A DNA stretch of 59,292 bases from WHSW01 sp036794585 (lineage in GTDB: Bacteria > Actinomycetota > Thermoleophilia > Solirubrobacterales > 70-9). A program made the translations under genes and the position numbers. Where the stretch lies: NCBI GenBank assembly GCA_036794585.1, contig DAIRGH010000003.1, forward strand, positions 1 through 59,292, read 5' to 3'. Under the pieces are notes generated by a model. It had not been told where the DNA came from. It made no database searches and saw only the letters and a list, made by a program, of their open reading frames with translations. This document shows positions 58,352 through 59,292 of the stretch, piece after piece. Positions within the stretch are counted from its first letter, which is position 1. Every line of letters starts with the position of its first letter.

Positions 58352-58381
58352 AGCCTACCACCTTGTTCAATTGACTACAAG
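58352..58381 (-). promoter_or_regulatory. Promoter and operator-like dyad of the flavoprotein gene
   Basis: On the minus strand, TTGTAG (58380-58375), 17-nt spacer and TAGGCT (58357-58352), then 6 nt to the GTG start. A dyad CTTGT (58362-58366) and ACAAG (58377-58381) with TCAATTGA inside overlaps the -35 and spacer, a position suited to a TetR- or MarR-type repressor. Confidence 0.5.
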
Positions 58382-58437
58382 ATCAATCATGCGTCGGGCG
58401 CATACGATCCGCAACAACCGAACCTGAGTTCCGGGCG

Positions 58438-59115
58438 ATGTCCTCCTCCGCGATAGCCGAAATCTGCGTTCTTCAGCACGAGGCCGACGCGCCCGCCGGT
58501 CTGATCGAGGAGTGGCTCGGGCGGCGCGGCCTGGCGCACCGGAAGCTGCGCCCGGACCTGGGTGAACCGGTCCCCGAGGACCCGTCCGCCTGGCGCCGGC
58601 TCGTGCTCCTCGGCTCCGAGCACTCGGTGAATTCCCCCGATCCGGCCTGGATCGGGGCCGAGCTCGAGCTCACCCGGCGGGCGATCGCCCAGGATGTCCC
58701 GGTGCTCGGGATCTGTTTCGGCGGCCAGATGCTCGCCCGGGCGATGGGCGCGGCGGTCAAGGCCGCCGAGCGACCGACGATCGGTTGGGGCGACGTCTCC
58801 GCGGACGGCCCCAGTGCCGCCGCGGGCTCGTGGCTTTTCTTCAACTACGAGAGGTTCGCGCTGCCGGCGGGCGCCGAGCAGCTCGGCGAGCACGCCGGCG
58901 AGCCCGCGGCCTTTCGCTCCGGCCTCCACCTCGGCGTTCAGTTTCACCCCGAGGCCACCGTCGAGATCGTCCACGGCTGGGCGCGCTGGGACGCCGAGCG
59001 CCTGAGCCGGCTCGGACTCGACCCCGCGCGGCTGATCGAGACAACCGCGGAGCGCCGCCGTGATGCTCGCGAGCGGGCGATGCGGTTGTTCGACTCCTGG
59101 ATCACCGACAACTAG
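58438..59115 (+). CDS. Class I glutamine amidotransferase family protein
   Basis: A 225-residue GATase1 domain protein (GMP-synthase-like, COG0518). The nucleophile elbow is VPVLGICFGGQMLARAMG (Cys about residue 88) and the His/Glu pair is in LGVQFHPEATVE, so the triad is complete. The first 80 residues include a typical LLGSEHSVNSPDPAWIGAELEL segment. It would release ammonia from glutamine or hydrolyse a gamma-glutamyl amide; in the amine-catabolic context gamma-glutamyl hydrolysis (PuuD-like) is conceivable, but PuuD is longer. No partner synthetase is adjacent. Confidence 0.87.
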   Translation: MSSSAIAEICVLQHEADAPAGLIEEWLGRRGLAHRKLRPDLGEPVPEDPSAWRRLVLLGSEHSVNSPDPAWIGAELELTRRAIAQDVPVLGICFGGQMLARAMGAAVKAAERPTIGWGDVSADGPSAAAGSWLFFNYERFALPAGAEQLGEHAGEPAAFRSGLHLGVQFHPEATVEIVHGWARWDAERLSRLGLDPARLIETTAERRRDARERAMRLFDSWITDN

Positions 59116-59121
59116 ACCGCC

Positions 59122-59292
59122 TCACCCACGCGCGACCGCGTCGAGGGCGACGGCGCCCTTGCCGTTGGCGACCACCGGGTTGAGCTCGAGCAGCGACAGG
59201 CGGCGCTCTAGCAGCACCTCGCCCGTGCGGGCGCCGAGCGCGGCAACCGCTCGGAGGTCGATCGGCTCGCGCCCGCGTGCCGCGGTGAGCGC
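59122..59292 (-). CDS. C-terminal end of an ATP-grasp acyl-CoA synthetase (partial)
   Basis: The last 56 codons of a minus-strand gene that enters from the right edge. The visible end, IDLRAVAALGAR then RRLSLLELNPVVANGKGAVALDAVARG and stop, is the LLELNPVVV motif of ATP-grasp domains in ADP-forming acetate/acyl-CoA synthetases. It is convergent with the amidotransferase gene (stops 6 bp apart). The rest of the gene, including the CoA-binding domain, is outside the window. Confidence 0.65.
   Translation of the reverse strand, partial: ALTAARGREPIDLRAVAALGARTGEVLLERRLSLLELNPVVANGKGAVALDAVARG

Noticed and set aside
1..59292. Search for CRISPR arrays, tandem repeats, integrases, transposases and phage genes
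   Set aside because: No regularly spaced direct repeats and no recombinase or phage proteins were seen in either strand.

Overview
The window is about 59 kb of very GC-rich chromosome from what looks like an actinobacterium, most plausibly of class Thermoleophilia (Solirubrobacterales). This is an inference from gene content, frequent GTG starts and codon bias; no rRNA or marker gene is present to prove it. Genes are densely packed with many 1-8 bp overlaps. A 6-9 nt gap between a TANNNT hexamer and the start codon recurs, which suggests many leaderless transcripts. No tRNA, rRNA, CRISPR array, prophage or insertion sequence was seen.

Layout. 1-3069 (minus): the end of a fatty acid hydroxylase gene and a polar amino acid ABC transporter. 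3183-8821: a PYROXD2-like flavoprotein, cupin, DUF445 membrane protein, MFS exporter, PepSY-like secreted protein and a COG4315 secreted protein behind a strong attenuator-like hairpin. 8828-10828: phosphoesterase, lipoate ligase family protein and an Rpf-like cell-wall enzyme with a CRP-like operator and structured leader. 10861-16760: SpoIIM-like protein, two crotonases, a GHMP kinase, an HD hydrolase, a degenerate metallo-beta-lactamase-fold protein and UppP.

17048-34940 is a phosphate and polyphosphate region: response regulator, pstSCAB-phoU, a PhoR/PhoP-like two-component pair, an exopolyphosphatase, two overlapping CHAD-domain genes and, after an M1 peptidase, a GH31 glycosidase and a PHP-glycosyltransferase fusion, polyphosphate kinase. 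Tandem 11-bp TTCA repeats resembling Pho boxes lie before pstS and before the two-component operon, so the region is probably induced by phosphate starvation and couples phosphate uptake to polyphosphate turnover.

34967-51744 is mainly an amine/polyamine catabolic region: a flavin amine oxidase, two aldehyde dehydrogenases, a PotABCD transporter, an omega-aminotransferase, a PucR regulator, alanine dehydrogenase and succinate-semialdehyde dehydrogenase. DinB, a YeaQ-like protein and a CBS protein sit within it. The aminotransferase and alanine dehydrogenase together could recycle pyruvate.

51816-59292 is mixed: a thioesterase, a DHFR-like reductase, then a stretch of visibly lower GC (about 53.4-55.4 kb) with a unique lipoprotein and small orphan genes bordered by a 13-bp repeat, then SnoaL-like, GNAT, a second PYROXD2-like flavoprotein, a glutamine amidotransferase and the end of an ATP-grasp acyl-CoA synthetase. 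A dispersed palindromic repeat (three copies, two of about 53 bp) lies before three unrelated genes.
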